DNA from: Flavobacteriaceae bacterium
Lineage (GTDB): Bacteria; Bacteroidota; Bacteroidia; Flavobacteriales; Flavobacteriaceae
DNA length: 38,962 nucleotides
Reading direction: 5' to 3'
NCBI GenBank assembly: GCA_003564185.1
Contig: PXFS01000015.1
Location: 1 to 38,962 of the forward strand
Within the stretch, counting starts at the first letter, position 1, and every line of letters starts with the position of its first letter. Positions 31,669-38,962 of the stretch are shown in pieces. Under the pieces are notes generated by a model. The model saw only the letters and a program-made list of their open reading frames with translations. It made no database searches and had not been told where the DNA came from. The translations under genes and the position numbers were made by a program.

Positions 31669-34596
31669 TTATCTTACTATTAATTTTTGAGTCGATTTTT
31701 TCCCTCCAGATGTAATTTCTACCAAGTAGATTCCAGTTGAAAAATCACTAACTTCAACTTGTACCGAACGATCAAAAGAACTCGCTTTCACTTGCTTTAC
31801 TAATCGGCCGTTCATATCAAAGAATTTTACCATTGAATCAGAACTTGCCTGATTAAAATCGATGGTTACGTTGTTTTGAGCTGGATTAGGGTATATAGAA
31901 AAACTTGTTTCTTCAAACTCTTGATTTGCCAGTGTTCCTGAACCATCACAAATTTCAATAGAGAATGAGTTTATTACCCCACCATCATCTTCAAAGGTAT
32001 CATCAACAATCAAAGTCCATTCTCCTTCCCAATCGTCATTAATAAAATTATTAAGTGGATTTTGTGGTTGAATTGTACCTGCTAAAACAGGTGTTTCTGG
32101 GTTACAGCTGAACGCTTCCCCAGCATCATCAAAAATTACGTTTATATCCTGACCTTCTGCACAAACCTGATCCATTAAAACAACTGATGTTCCTGATGGA
32201 CTAACCAATGTTAAAATCAAATCTCCAACAAAAGTATGTTCTATATCTATAGCTACTCTTAACTTAGAAATTTGCTCTACATGATCACCCACTACCTCAA
32301 TAGTACTTTCATAAACGCCTGGTTCATCATCATCTATTGTAATCGGTAAATCAGATGCAAATAATTCATCTTGACAATCTAAAATTTCTGTTGTAAATGT
32401 TTGAATTTCTGGTTCACCCTCTAAACAATCATTGATTGGAGTTACACTCCAAAAATATGTTGTAGCAGGTTGTAGCTCAGGCGATTGTAAAGTGAGTTCT
32501 GAAGTTGTTTGAGAAAACAACAACGCATCAAATGAATCGTCTTCAGATAATTGAACTAGGTATTCTTGTGCAGTTGGAACACGTTGCCATCCAAATATAG
32601 GGTTCAATAAAATATCTTCTTGCTCATCCTCTGGAAAATTATAACGAACATCGTCAAACTCAACATCCTCAAGTACAATTAAAGTAAATTGTTCAGAAAC
32701 ACTTGAGTCTTCCGTACTAGCAACTACATTGAAATCATACGAACCAGTATCTAAACTTTGTAGATTACTAAGCGTAAGTTCTACTTCACCGCTTTCAGAT
32801 AATTCGGTTGGAGAAAATGAATCAACTACATTTTCTGGTAAACCGCTTATTGAAAATTCCACTATTTCATCAAAAGAAGGGATAGCCTGATAGTTAAACA
32901 AATACTCTGCGTTATCATCTGGACAAACTTCTTGAAGTGTTTCTGTAGCTAAAATATTAAAATCTCCATCGCCAAAACCTGTAACTACAATCGCAAAATC
33001 TTGACTTCCATTCTGAAGACTACCTTTATGATTAACCTGGATAGTATATTCACCTTCAGGAGCTTCTACAGTAATTTTCTCAATATTATCCACATTGTTA
33101 TCCCCTACTCCCGTGTTATGTTGGAAGGTAAAGGTTCTGATGAATGAAGGTAAAAATTCATTTCCGTTCTCATCAAAAATTCTCAAGTCTAAATCATTAA
33201 CTAGCCTAGGCTCATCAAAATCCACAACACCATTAGGCTGTGTATCAGCTGCTGGATCATTCCAAGCAATAGTTACTTCTAATGGAATATCACCTCCTAG
33301 AGCAGAAAATTCTTCTGTATACGTAGAACCATCCGTTAAGGTAATATCATCAAAAAAAGAGGTAAAACCATTGTTTAATATTGCTGATGCGGCTGCTTCT
33401 GCATTCATCAAACCAAAACCAAACCGTACATCAGGACGTGGTCCAGAAGGTCCAGCTCCTAGTGTTGTACCACATAATAGTGCTTTTACTTGATGAGACT
33501 TCATGTAATCACCTTCAAAGTCAAAATATAATTCTTGCAATAAGGCTACTGTCCCAGCCACTACTGGAGAAGCCATTGAAGTTCCACTCGTTGAGCCATA
33601 GGCACTATCCGATCCAGGGAAAGTAGAAAGCACATTGGTACCTTTTGCGGCTATATCAGGCTTAATCCGTAAATCGTCAGTTGGTCCATAACTACTACTG
33701 CTGTTGATTTGAACACTCGCATTATTTTCATATTCATCTACCTGAAGAACATTAGCCACGACTAAGCCGTTTTTGGAAACTTGTCTTCCTGTGATTAAAT
33801 CAAATCCATTTTTATTAGGATTGTTGGCTGGTGTATTATTTCTAGAATTTCCAGCCGCCATTACTGGTAAATAATAGGGAGCTGAATTCATTATCAAATC
33901 CATACTTCTAGATAAATTAATATAGGCTCCAAACTGCCACTCACTTAATTGACTAGGCTGTAAACCATAAGAGTGATTTGAAACAATCATACCCTGGCCT
34001 GCCTCACTTTGAATCTCAGAAATATCATTAAAAAAATCATATCCGCTAACCGTAGCTTCAAAGGCCATTCCTTGTGCTAATGAATTAAATTCTCCAGATG
34101 CAATAACGGTTCCAGTAACGTGTGTGGTATGTTGTAGCGGTGTTGCAGGGGCATTATCCTTATGTATAATTCTTCCTGCTAAAGCTTCATGTGTTAAACG
34201 TGCTCTACCATCGTCCCATACTCCAACGTCTATACCCTCTCCAGTAAGATCTAGGTTAAGTGAACCTCCAGCATATAATTCGTTTACATTAGAGGTAGTG
34301 GCAGCACCAGCATTATATACGGTAATGTAATAAAGACTACCATCCTCTTCAATACCATCAAGATAGGACTTAGTTCCGTCTTCATTTTCAATCTCTAAAG
34401 GAATATTGTTTTCAGCAGCAAATTTTAAAGCTGCTTCCTTCTTAGCAATGTAGTCCTTATGAAAAGTTTTTGCCTGCTGCTTAATTAAAGATTGATCATA
34501 ATTTCTTGTTACATCAACAGTTGGCTTATTTTGTCCAAATAAAAAACCTGTCATAAATAGGCTTAAAGACAATATAAAGTAAGTTTTAAAATGCAT
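31669..34596 (-). CDS. Secreted subtilisin-like (S8) protease with P-domain and T9SS sorting tail
   Basis: The 975-residue protein has a signal peptide (MHFKTYFILSLSLFMTGFLFG) and a propeptide-like region to about 110. The S8 catalytic domain carries Asp128 (DVGVWDDG), His159 (HTTHVTGT), the oxyanion Asn250 (AAGN) and Ser340 (SGTSMASPVVAG). A beta-sandwich region follows, then a fibronectin-III-like domain (ATTYFWSVTPIN), a proprotein-convertase P-domain (KLRVAIDIEHTFVGDLILTL, WEGEWTLIVDDTFEDDGG) and a type A T9SS tail (FSIYPNPAQNNVTIDF to the end). It is exported to the cell surface or medium to degrade proteins. It has its own terminator and is divergent from dnaN. Residues DVGVWDDG replace the more usual DTG after the catalytic Asp. 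Confidence 0.95.
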   Translation of the reverse strand: MHFKTYFILSLSLFMTGFLFGQNKPTVDVTRNYDQSLIKQQAKTFHKDYIAKKEAALKFAAENNIPLEIENEDGTKSYLDGIEEDGSLYYITVYNAGAATTSNVNELYAGGSLNLDLTGEGIDVGVWDDGRARLTHEALAGRIIHKDNAPATPLQHTTHVTGTVIASGEFNSLAQGMAFEATVSGYDFFNDISEIQSEAGQGMIVSNHSYGLQPSQLSEWQFGAYINLSRSMDLIMNSAPYYLPVMAAGNSRNNTPANNPNKNGFDLITGRQVSKNGLVVANVLQVDEYENNASVQINSSSSYGPTDDLRIKPDIAAKGTNVLSTFPGSDSAYGSTSGTSMASPVVAGTVALLQELYFDFEGDYMKSHQVKALLCGTTLGAGPSGPRPDVRFGFGLMNAEAAASAILNNGFTSFFDDITLTDGSTYTEEFSALGGDIPLEVTIAWNDPAADTQPNGVVDFDEPRLVNDLDLRIFDENGNEFLPSFIRTFTFQHNTGVGDNNVDNIEKITVEAPEGEYTIQVNHKGSLQNGSQDFAIVVTGFGDGDFNILATETLQEVCPDDNAEYLFNYQAIPSFDEIVEFSISGLPENVVDSFSPTELSESGEVELTLSNLQSLDTGSYDFNVVASTEDSSVSEQFTLIVLEDVEFDDVRYNFPEDEQEDILLNPIFGWQRVPTAQEYLVQLSEDDSFDALLFSQTTSELTLQSPELQPATTYFWSVTPINDCLEGEPEIQTFTTEILDCQDELFASDLPITIDDDEPGVYESTIEVVGDHVEQISKLRVAIDIEHTFVGDLILTLVSPSGTSVVLMDQVCAEGQDINVIFDDAGEAFSCNPETPVLAGTIQPQNPLNNFINDDWEGEWTLIVDDTFEDDGGVINSFSIEICDGSGTLANQEFEETSFSIYPNPAQNNVTIDFNQASSDSMVKFFDMNGRLVKQVKASSFDRSVQVEVSDFSTGIYLVEITSGGKKSTQKLIVR

Positions 34597-34642
34597 ATAT
34601 TTAATTTTTTGGCAATTTAGTAAAAAAATGGGTTTAAATATG

Positions 34643-34650
34643 TATTTTTG
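34643..34650 (+). promoter_or_regulatory. -7 promoter element for dnaN
   Basis: TATTTTTG matches TAnnTTTG and lies 48 bases before the dnaN ATG. No TTG at the expected distance is seen. Confidence 0.45.
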
Positions 34651-34698
34651 CGTTTTTAAAACTAATTTTAAGAATTCAAAAATAAATAGCCTTAAAAT

Positions 34699-35817
34699 AT
34701 GAAGTTTATTGCATCAAGCTCAGAAATGTTGAAAAAACTCAAATTACTTGGAGGTGTTATCAACAACAATAACACAATGCCAATTTTGGATCACTTCCTA
34801 TTTGAATTAAATGAAAATGAGCTTCAAGTTTCTGCTTCTGATTTAGAAACTAACATGTCTGTAAAAATTAATGTAGAATCCGACAATACTGGTGAAATTG
34901 CAGTTCAAGCAAAACTGTTACTCAATATTTTAAAAGAATTTCCTGAACAACCTTTAACCTTCTTGGTGATGGATAATCAAACTATTGAAATCAGTTCTGA
35001 TTTTGGTAAGTATGCACTAGCTTATGCCAGCGCAGAAGACTTCCCTAAAGCAGTTGATGTGGAAGAACCAAGCAGTACGCTAATTGAAGCTGATGTACTT
35101 GCTACTGCAATCAACAAAACCATATTTGCTACTGGAAATGATGATTTAAGACCAGTTATGAATGGTATATTTTTTGAATTTTCTTCCGAGGAGATCAAAT
35201 TTGTTGGAACGGATGCTCATAAATTAGTAAAGTATAGTAGGTCTGATATTTCAGCTTCAGAAGAAGCTAATTTTATCATGCCTAAAAAACCACTTAACCT
35301 TTTAAAAAATATTTTAGCGGGTGAAGAAAGTGAAGTATTAATAGAGTATAACGACTCAAACGCAAGATTCAGCTTTGAAAATTTTGATTTGATTTGTCGA
35401 TTAATCGATGGAAAGTATCCAAATTATGAAGCTGTTATTCCAAAGGAAAATCCAAATGTTTTGGTAATTGACCGAATGCAGTTTTTGAATTCAGTTAGAA
35501 GGGTTTCCATCTTTTCGAATAAAACGACACACCAGATTAGAATGAAAATTGCTGGAACAGAACTCAAAATTTCAGCTGAAGATATTGATTACTCAAACAA
35601 GGCTGAAGAAAGATTGGTGTGTGATTATCAAGGCGATGATATGGAAATTGGATTCAATTCTAAATTTCTCTTAGAAATGCTCAATAACCTTAACTCCGAC
35701 GAAGTACAACTGGCTATGAGTTTACCAAATAGAGCAGGAATACTAACTCCTATAGATGGATTAGAAGAAGGAGAAAAAGTCACCATGTTAGTGATGCCAG
35801 TAATGCTAGGTAGGTAA
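34699..35817 (+). CDS. dnaN: DNA polymerase III sliding clamp, beta subunit
   Basis: The 372-residue protein forms the ring-shaped clamp that tethers the replicative polymerase to DNA. It begins MKFIASSSEMLKKLKLLGGV and shows three clamp domains: domain 1 with ASDLETNMSVKI, domain 2 with LRPVMNGIFFEFSSEEIKFV and GTDAHKLVKY, and domain 3 with LICRLIDGKYPNYEAVIP and a C-terminal MLVMPVML. The length and order are normal. It is not next to dnaA, gyrB or recF, which often surround it elsewhere. It is monocistronic, with a strong terminator. Confidence 0.97.
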   Translation: MKFIASSSEMLKKLKLLGGVINNNNTMPILDHFLFELNENELQVSASDLETNMSVKINVESDNTGEIAVQAKLLLNILKEFPEQPLTFLVMDNQTIEISSDFGKYALAYASAEDFPKAVDVEEPSSTLIEADVLATAINKTIFATGNDDLRPVMNGIFFEFSSEEIKFVGTDAHKLVKYSRSDISASEEANFIMPKKPLNLLKNILAGEESEVLIEYNDSNARFSFENFDLICRLIDGKYPNYEAVIPKENPNVLVIDRMQFLNSVRRVSIFSNKTTHQIRMKIAGTELKISAEDIDYSNKAEERLVCDYQGDDMEIGFNSKFLLEMLNNLNSDEVQLAMSLPNRAGILTPIDGLEEGEKVTMLVMPVMLGR

Positions 35818-35834
35818 AAGTTTTTAAAATTTTC

Positions 35835-35870
35835 AAATGCCGTTTCAAAAACAATGAAACGGCATTTTTT
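35835..35870 (+). terminator. Terminator of dnaN
   Basis: A perfect 13-bp stem (35835-35847 with 35855-35867) around a 7-base loop is followed by TTT and more Ts. It starts 18 bases after the stop. Its core resembles the E1 terminator stem (CCGTTTCA / TGAAACGG). Confidence 0.9.
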
Positions 35871-35973
35871 ATTTTTCTCTTTTATAAGTCTTTTCAACAT
35901 CTGATTTCTATTGTTTAGAAACATAATGAAGGTTTTCAATTTTAAAAACAAATTAGAATTATTTTTTAGTACT

Positions 35974-36624
35974 ATGACTTATAAAATCTCGTTTTTAATT
36001 ATAGTTTTAACTTTAATTTCATGTACTGAAACTAGGGTTAATTTTGAGGAAAACAAAAAGAAATCTACTCCAAGCAATGAAATAAGTACAATTCAAAAAG
36101 ATTCACATGCTGAAGAAACTTCTGGAAATCATGAATTGTGGAAATCATTATCTAAACATTGTGGTCATACTTATAAAGGCGAAATAACAAGTAAAAGTCC
36201 AGGAGCAGATTTTGAAGGCAAAGAGCTTATCATGCATGTGTTAGAATGTTCTGATAACCAAATTTTAATTCCATTTAATGTTGGTGATAATAGATCTAGA
36301 ACTTGGATTTTTAGTCTTAAAAATGATTTAATAACATTGAAACATGACCACCGTAAAGAAAATGGTAAAGCGGATACTATCACCATGTATGGTGGAACTA
36401 CGCCAAACAAAGGGCTTCAAAACATAGCACTATTTCCAGCTGACCAAGAAACTCAAAACCTTATTAAATATGCTTCAACCAACCTTTGGTGGATTACACT
36501 AAACGATAATGAATTTACTTATAATCTTAAAAGAATTGGTCATCAAGGAACTTTTACTATTACTTTTGATCTCACCCAAAAAATAAAAAAACCAGAGCCT
36601 TCTTGGGGTTGGGAAGAATATTAA
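35974..36624 (+). CDS. Conserved secreted lipoprotein of unknown function
   Basis: The start at 35974 gives a 216-residue lipoprotein with a lipobox (LTLISC, Cys17); the frame is open 21 codons further upstream but that would spoil the signal. The mature part has ELWKSLSKHCGHTYKGE, then GKELIMHVLEC, LIPFNVGDNRSRTWIF, the striking KHDHRKENGKADTITMYGG, and a final FTITFDLTQ strand. I recall relatives with the pattern CG-x2-F/Y-x-G, MHV-x3-C, PF-x-VG-x-(D/N)RSRTW and KHDHR-x-E in several phyla. Function is unknown; the conserved His/Asp/Arg cluster could be an active or ligand site. It converges with the next gene on the other strand (4-base overlap). Confidence 0.82.
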   Translation: MTYKISFLIIVLTLISCTETRVNFEENKKKSTPSNEISTIQKDSHAEETSGNHELWKSLSKHCGHTYKGEITSKSPGADFEGKELIMHVLECSDNQILIPFNVGDNRSRTWIFSLKNDLITLKHDHRKENGKADTITMYGGTTPNKGLQNIALFPADQETQNLIKYASTNLWWITLNDNEFTYNLKRIGHQGTFTITFDLTQKIKKPEPSWGWEEY

Positions 36625-37238
36625 ATTTCTACACTTCCTTTTCCCTCTCTAATTAAAGTGGGCTCATCAGTAGTTAAATCTATGATGGTTGAGCCAATAT
36701 TTCCACCAAAGCCACCATCAATAACAATATCTACCAACTTATCCCATTTTTCTTTAATCAATTCTGGGTCGGTAGTATATTCAATGACTTCATCTTCATC
36801 TTTGATAGAGGTTGAAATTATAGGGTTTCCCAATTGAGCAACTATGGCTTGTGCTATTGTGTTATCAGGGACACGAATACCAACAGTTTTTTTCTTTTTA
36901 AAAACAGCAGGTAGATTATTATTTCCTGGTAAAATAAAGGTGTAAGGCCCCGGCAAATTTCGCTTCAAAACCTTAAAGGTACTGGAGTTTATTTGTGCCA
37001 CATATTCAGACAAGTTACTTAAATCTTCACAAATGAATGAAAAATTAGCTTTATCTAACTTTACACCCTTCAGTCGTGCAACTTTTTCTAAAGCGGATGT
37101 ATTATTTATATCACATCCTAAACCATATACAGTATCTGTTGGATAAATTACCAATCCACCACTTTTTAAAACCTTTACTACTTTTCTGATTTCTTTTTCG
37201 GAAGGATTTTCCTCGTAAATTTTTATTAGTTCTGCCAT
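36621..37238 (-). CDS. Sua5/YciO/YrdC-family protein (threonylcarbamoyl-AMP synthase type)
   Basis: The 205-residue protein has the YrdC-like fold: LKSGGLVIYPTDTVYGLGCD, then LKGVKLDKANFSFICEDLS (Lys/Ser nucleotide-binding region), LPGPYTFILPG, TVGIRVPDN and GNPIISTSIK, and GSTIIDLTTDEPTLIREGKG at the end. Enzymes of this family make threonylcarbamoyl-AMP for the t6A modification of tRNA. The KxxNFSFICEDLS variant is closer to YciO-type paralogues than to the minimal TsaC, so it may be a paralogue or the genuine enzyme. The rest of the genome would decide. Confidence 0.88.
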   Translation of the reverse strand: MAELIKIYEENPSEKEIRKVVKVLKSGGLVIYPTDTVYGLGCDINNTSALEKVARLKGVKLDKANFSFICEDLSNLSEYVAQINSSTFKVLKRNLPGPYTFILPGNNNLPAVFKKKKTVGIRVPDNTIAQAIVAQLGNPIISTSIKDEDEVIEYTTDPELIKEKWDKLVDIVIDGGFGGNIGSTIIDLTTDEPTLIREGKGSVEI

Positions 37239-37369
37239 AGATTTTTAATATTAGGCTAATTTAATTATTAAAACTTGGTTATTAAATTAAAAAACATAAA
37301 ATATTAAAATACAATAACATATTTTTACCTTAAAAAATCATTTTAAAAACTTAAATCAATATTCACAAG

Positions 37370-37401
37370 TTGTAAATTATTCAATCAATTTTATATCTTT
37401 A
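37370..37401 (+). promoter_or_regulatory. Possible promoter for the 186-residue secreted protein gene
   Basis: TTG, 21 bases, then TATCTTTA, one mismatch from TAnnTTTG. It ends 46 bases before the ATG at 37448. Confidence 0.4.
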
Positions 37402-37447
37402 CTACATAATATTAAATTGTCTTTAAAAAATTATTCAAACTCTACTT

Positions 37448-38008
37448 ATGAAAAAGGTTTGCTTTTTTAAAATTTGTAAATTTATATGTATATTTTTTGC
37501 TATATCCCAGTATAGTTTTTCTCAAACACAACTTTTCCTTTCCTTACATGAGGGTATGACAAAAGCTGATTTTGAAAAAGAATTAAATGAAAACAAAGAC
37601 AAATACAGTAAGATTTCTTTTGGAAAAGACGTAATTTGGGAAATTGATAGTGATTTTTGTGTTTTTAAAGAAGACCAACTTCTGGTAGTTGTAATGAAAC
37701 CAGCTGGAAATAAAAACGGGATTAATTATATCAAAACCGTGAATCACCTTAAAACAAGTAGAGAGTATTTAACGAATAGAAATTACAAAGTTATCAATGA
37801 ACATCAACTTTGGTATAGTCCACAACGATTTGTGACTGAAGATTATCCTTACGCTATCTTGTTTGAAGGACCTAAGAATGAAGTTTTAGTTAAATTGAAC
37901 ACAGAGCGTTTTAAAGGAAATTATATGCCTAGTATTAGTATTACAAATATTAAAAATAGGGATTTATTTGAACTGAAAGAAGAGTTGTATTCTGAAAGTG
38001 GATTTTAA
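37448..38008 (+). CDS. Secreted protein of unknown function
   Basis: The 186-residue protein begins with a signal peptide (MKKVCFFKICKFICIFFAIS, cleavage near residue 26 after YSFSQ). The mature protein is a mix of short strands and helices with no transmembrane part. The opening SLHEGMTKADFEKELNEN weakly recalls the GMT-x2-E/D-V-x3-L motif of the SmpA/BamE fold, but the rest does not clearly continue that match. No family is recognised. It has a probable promoter of its own and converges on the gamma-carbonic anhydrase gene with 40 bases between stops. Confidence 0.75.
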   Translation: MKKVCFFKICKFICIFFAISQYSFSQTQLFLSLHEGMTKADFEKELNENKDKYSKISFGKDVIWEIDSDFCVFKEDQLLVVVMKPAGNKNGINYIKTVNHLKTSREYLTNRNYKVINEHQLWYSPQRFVTEDYPYAILFEGPKNEVLVKLNTERFKGNYMPSISITNIKNRDLFELKEELYSESGF

Positions 38009-38048
38009 TTTTATCTCCCTAAATGTTCATATAAAAGCTAAACCTTTA

Positions 38049-38561
38049 CTATTTATACCAACTAGAATAAGTAATATATGCCTCAGAAATTCGTTTCACC
38101 TCATCTTGCATGAGTTCAGGACTAACAGTTTTGACTTTTTTAGCAGGGACACCTGCATAAATACTCCCTTTTTCTACCACTGTATTTTCTAAAACCACAG
38201 CTCCGGCTGCTACTACACTTCCTTCTTCAACCACAACACCATCCATAACAATAGCTCCCATACCTATTAACACATGGTCTTGAATTTCACAACCGTGGAT
38301 AATAGCTCTATGTCCTATAGAAACATGGTTGCCAATTTTAGTAAATGCCTTTTGGTAAGTACAATGTATCATTACTTGATCTTGAATATTGACTGCATCA
38401 CCTATTTCTACACTATTAACATCTCCTCTAACCACAGCATTATACCAAACACTACATTGATTACCCATAATTACCTCACCTATTACAGTAGCATTCTCAG
38501 CTAAAAAACAATCTTTACCAAACTTGGGTTGATTTCCTTTAAGCGATTTTATTAAAGCCAT
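38049..38561 (-). CDS. Gamma-class carbonic anhydrase-like hexapeptide-repeat protein
   Basis: From the ATG at 38561 the protein has 170 residues beginning MALIKSLKGNQPKFGKDCF, the usual family start. The frame is open 21 codons further upstream, but a promoter box sits just before 38561. The left-handed beta-helix shows the family blocks VWYNAVVRGDVNSVEIGD, IQDQVMIHCTYQ, IGHRAIIHGCEIQDHV and IGMGAIVMDGVVVEEGSVV; the three histidines in MIHC, IGHRA and IIHGC match the zinc/iron ligands of gamma-CA. YrdA-like members often have weak or no carbonic anhydrase activity, so the biochemical role is uncertain. Confidence 0.92.
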   Translation of the reverse strand: MALIKSLKGNQPKFGKDCFLAENATVIGEVIMGNQCSVWYNAVVRGDVNSVEIGDAVNIQDQVMIHCTYQKAFTKIGNHVSIGHRAIIHGCEIQDHVLIGMGAIVMDGVVVEEGSVVAAGAVVLENTVVEKGSIYAGVPAKKVKTVSPELMQDEVKRISEAYITYSSWYK

Positions 38562-38578
38562 ATTCTTGAGTTTATTCC

Positions 38579-38586
38579 CAAATATA
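38579..38586 (-). promoter_or_regulatory. -7 promoter element for the gamma-carbonic anhydrase gene
   Basis: The minus strand reads TATATTTG, 17 bases before the ATG at 38561. The -33 position reads TTC at the ideal 19-base spacing. This supports the shorter start. Confidence 0.55.
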
Positions 38587-38738
38587 ACTTTTTTTATGAT
38601 GTCATGAAATCTCTGAAATAGCAATTTCTAGATTTTCTTAAAAGCATAATCCACTTTACAAACATAGGATGACAGGTCAACGAGGGTGAAGGGAAATTTC
38701 ATTTAAAAGTGTGTGACGTTATAATCTTGTTTTAGCAT

Positions 38739-38825
38739 CGAGCCCTTCGACTAACGCTCAGGATAAACTTAGTCGAGATGTGAATGGTTCTCGACAGAGT
38801 TTATCCTGAAGAAGTGAAGGGCTCG
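38739..38825. repeat. Nested three-arm palindrome of intergenic-repeat type
   Basis: CGAGCCCTTC (38739-38748) pairs with GAAGGGCTCG (38816-38825), AGGATAAACT (38760-38769) pairs with AGTTTATCCT (38798-38807), and GTCGAG (38772-38777) with CTCGAC (38790-38795). Together they form one long interrupted stem. The GCCCTTCGAC-TNCGCTCAGG core resembles a repeat that I recall in many genomes, so a multi-copy element is likely. Confidence 0.6.
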
Positions 38826-38926
38826 AACCTGAAACAAAATACTGATAATCATTAATTTACAGAAAAACGTCATTGGTAGGAACGAGGTGTCCCACCCAGC
38901 TAATCACGTCCTGTTTATAAAAGTCT

Positions 38927-38962
38927 CCCCTTCGGGGGTTAGGGGGCTTAGTCCCCTCCCCA
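38927..38962. repeat. GC-rich hairpins at the window edge
   Basis: CCCCTTCGGGG (38927-38937) is a hairpin with a TTC loop, followed by GGGG-CTTAGT-CCCC (38942-38956). The string resembles a C-run/G-run intergenic repeat common in Bacteroidetes. It is cut by the window end. Confidence 0.5.

Larger units (their letters stand above)
38587..38962. other. Non-coding end of window with nested palindromes
   Basis: No gene is supported on either strand. A 34-codon frame without a start, entering from the window edge on the minus strand, reads like translation of the CCCCTAACCCCCGAAGGGG-type intergenic repeat and is not called. The region is richer in G+C than its neighbours. A nested hairpin lies at 38739-38825 and a GC-rich hairpin at 38927-38962. 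Confidence 0.5.

Noticed and set aside
35911-35973. Upstream extension of the secreted lipoprotein frame
   Set aside because: It starts at TTG and would place a basic 21-residue tail before the lipobox signal.
38562-38624. Upstream extension of the gamma-carbonic anhydrase frame
   Set aside because: The -7 box at 38579-38586 is inside it, and the family normally begins at MALIK.
38863-38962. Possible partial gene entering from the right edge on the minus strand
   Set aside because: It has no start in the window and its translation is dominated by a C/G-run intergenic repeat, so I cannot support it as a gene.
1-38962. CRISPR arrays, insertion sequences and prophage genes
   Set aside because: No regularly spaced identical repeats, transposase motifs, integrases or phage structural genes were seen on either strand.

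Overview
The window is a stretch of chromosome from a Bacteroidetes bacterium, most likely a marine or environmental member of the Flavobacteriaceae. This is supported by low GC content, type IX secretion (T9SS) C-terminal sorting tails on two secreted enzymes, a fused 2-oxoacid dehydrogenase E1, frequent TTG/GTG starts, and repeated TAnnTTTG promoter elements (the Bacteroidetes primary-sigma -7 box) upstream of many genes. No plasmid, phage or insertion-sequence gene, no tRNA or rRNA gene and no CRISPR array was seen.

Layout. 1-3.0 kb: the 5' part of carB and rpmH on the minus strand, then a TPR membrane protein and a secreted thioredoxin-fold protein without the catalytic cysteines. 3.0-8.7 kb: a minus-strand pair (alpha/beta hydrolase and lytic transglycosylase), a small GNAT-like protein, the fused E1 of a branched-chain-type 2-oxoacid dehydrogenase, and an outer-membrane transporter-like barrel. 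8.7-14.1 kb: a T9SS-exported phospholipase-D-fold enzyme, a glycerophosphodiester phosphodiesterase, a metallo-beta-lactamase-fold hydrolase translationally coupled to a 50-residue membrane protein, and a conserved 489-residue protein of unknown function. 14.1-17.8 kb: a probable copper-handling locus made of a small Cys-motif protein, an MbnP-family lipoprotein, a diheme MbnH/cytochrome-c-peroxidase lipoprotein and an outer-membrane barrel with an N-terminal CxxCxC motif. 17.8-19.6 kb: an Lrp/AsnC regulator divergent from a PLP-dependent sulfur amino-acid lyase, with a tandem 30-bp repeat between them. 19.6-20.2 kb: a gap holding a MITE-like inverted-repeat element and a perfect hairpin. 20.2-23.9 kb: an envelope polysaccharide/lipid modification set (flippase, GT2 glycosyltransferase, phosphoethanolamine transferase). 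23.9-27.2 kb: type II NADH dehydrogenase, and an ECF sigma / membrane protein / TraB-family operon. 27.3-31.5 kb: PBP1A, an NlpC/P60 peptidase and a thiolase. 31.7-38.6 kb: a T9SS-exported subtilisin-like protease, dnaN, a secreted lipoprotein, a Sua5/YciO-type protein, a secreted protein of unknown function and a gamma-carbonic anhydrase. The last 400 bases are non-coding and rich in nested palindromes.

Most of the window is housekeeping and cell-envelope metabolism. The most interesting part is 14.1-17.8 kb. MbnH-type diheme enzymes are known to oxidise a tryptophan of MbnP to kynurenine to create a copper site. Here the pair occurs without any visible methanobactin genes, in a flavobacterium, with two extra cysteine-motif partners and with a strong terminator-like hairpin between the substrate gene and the enzyme gene.
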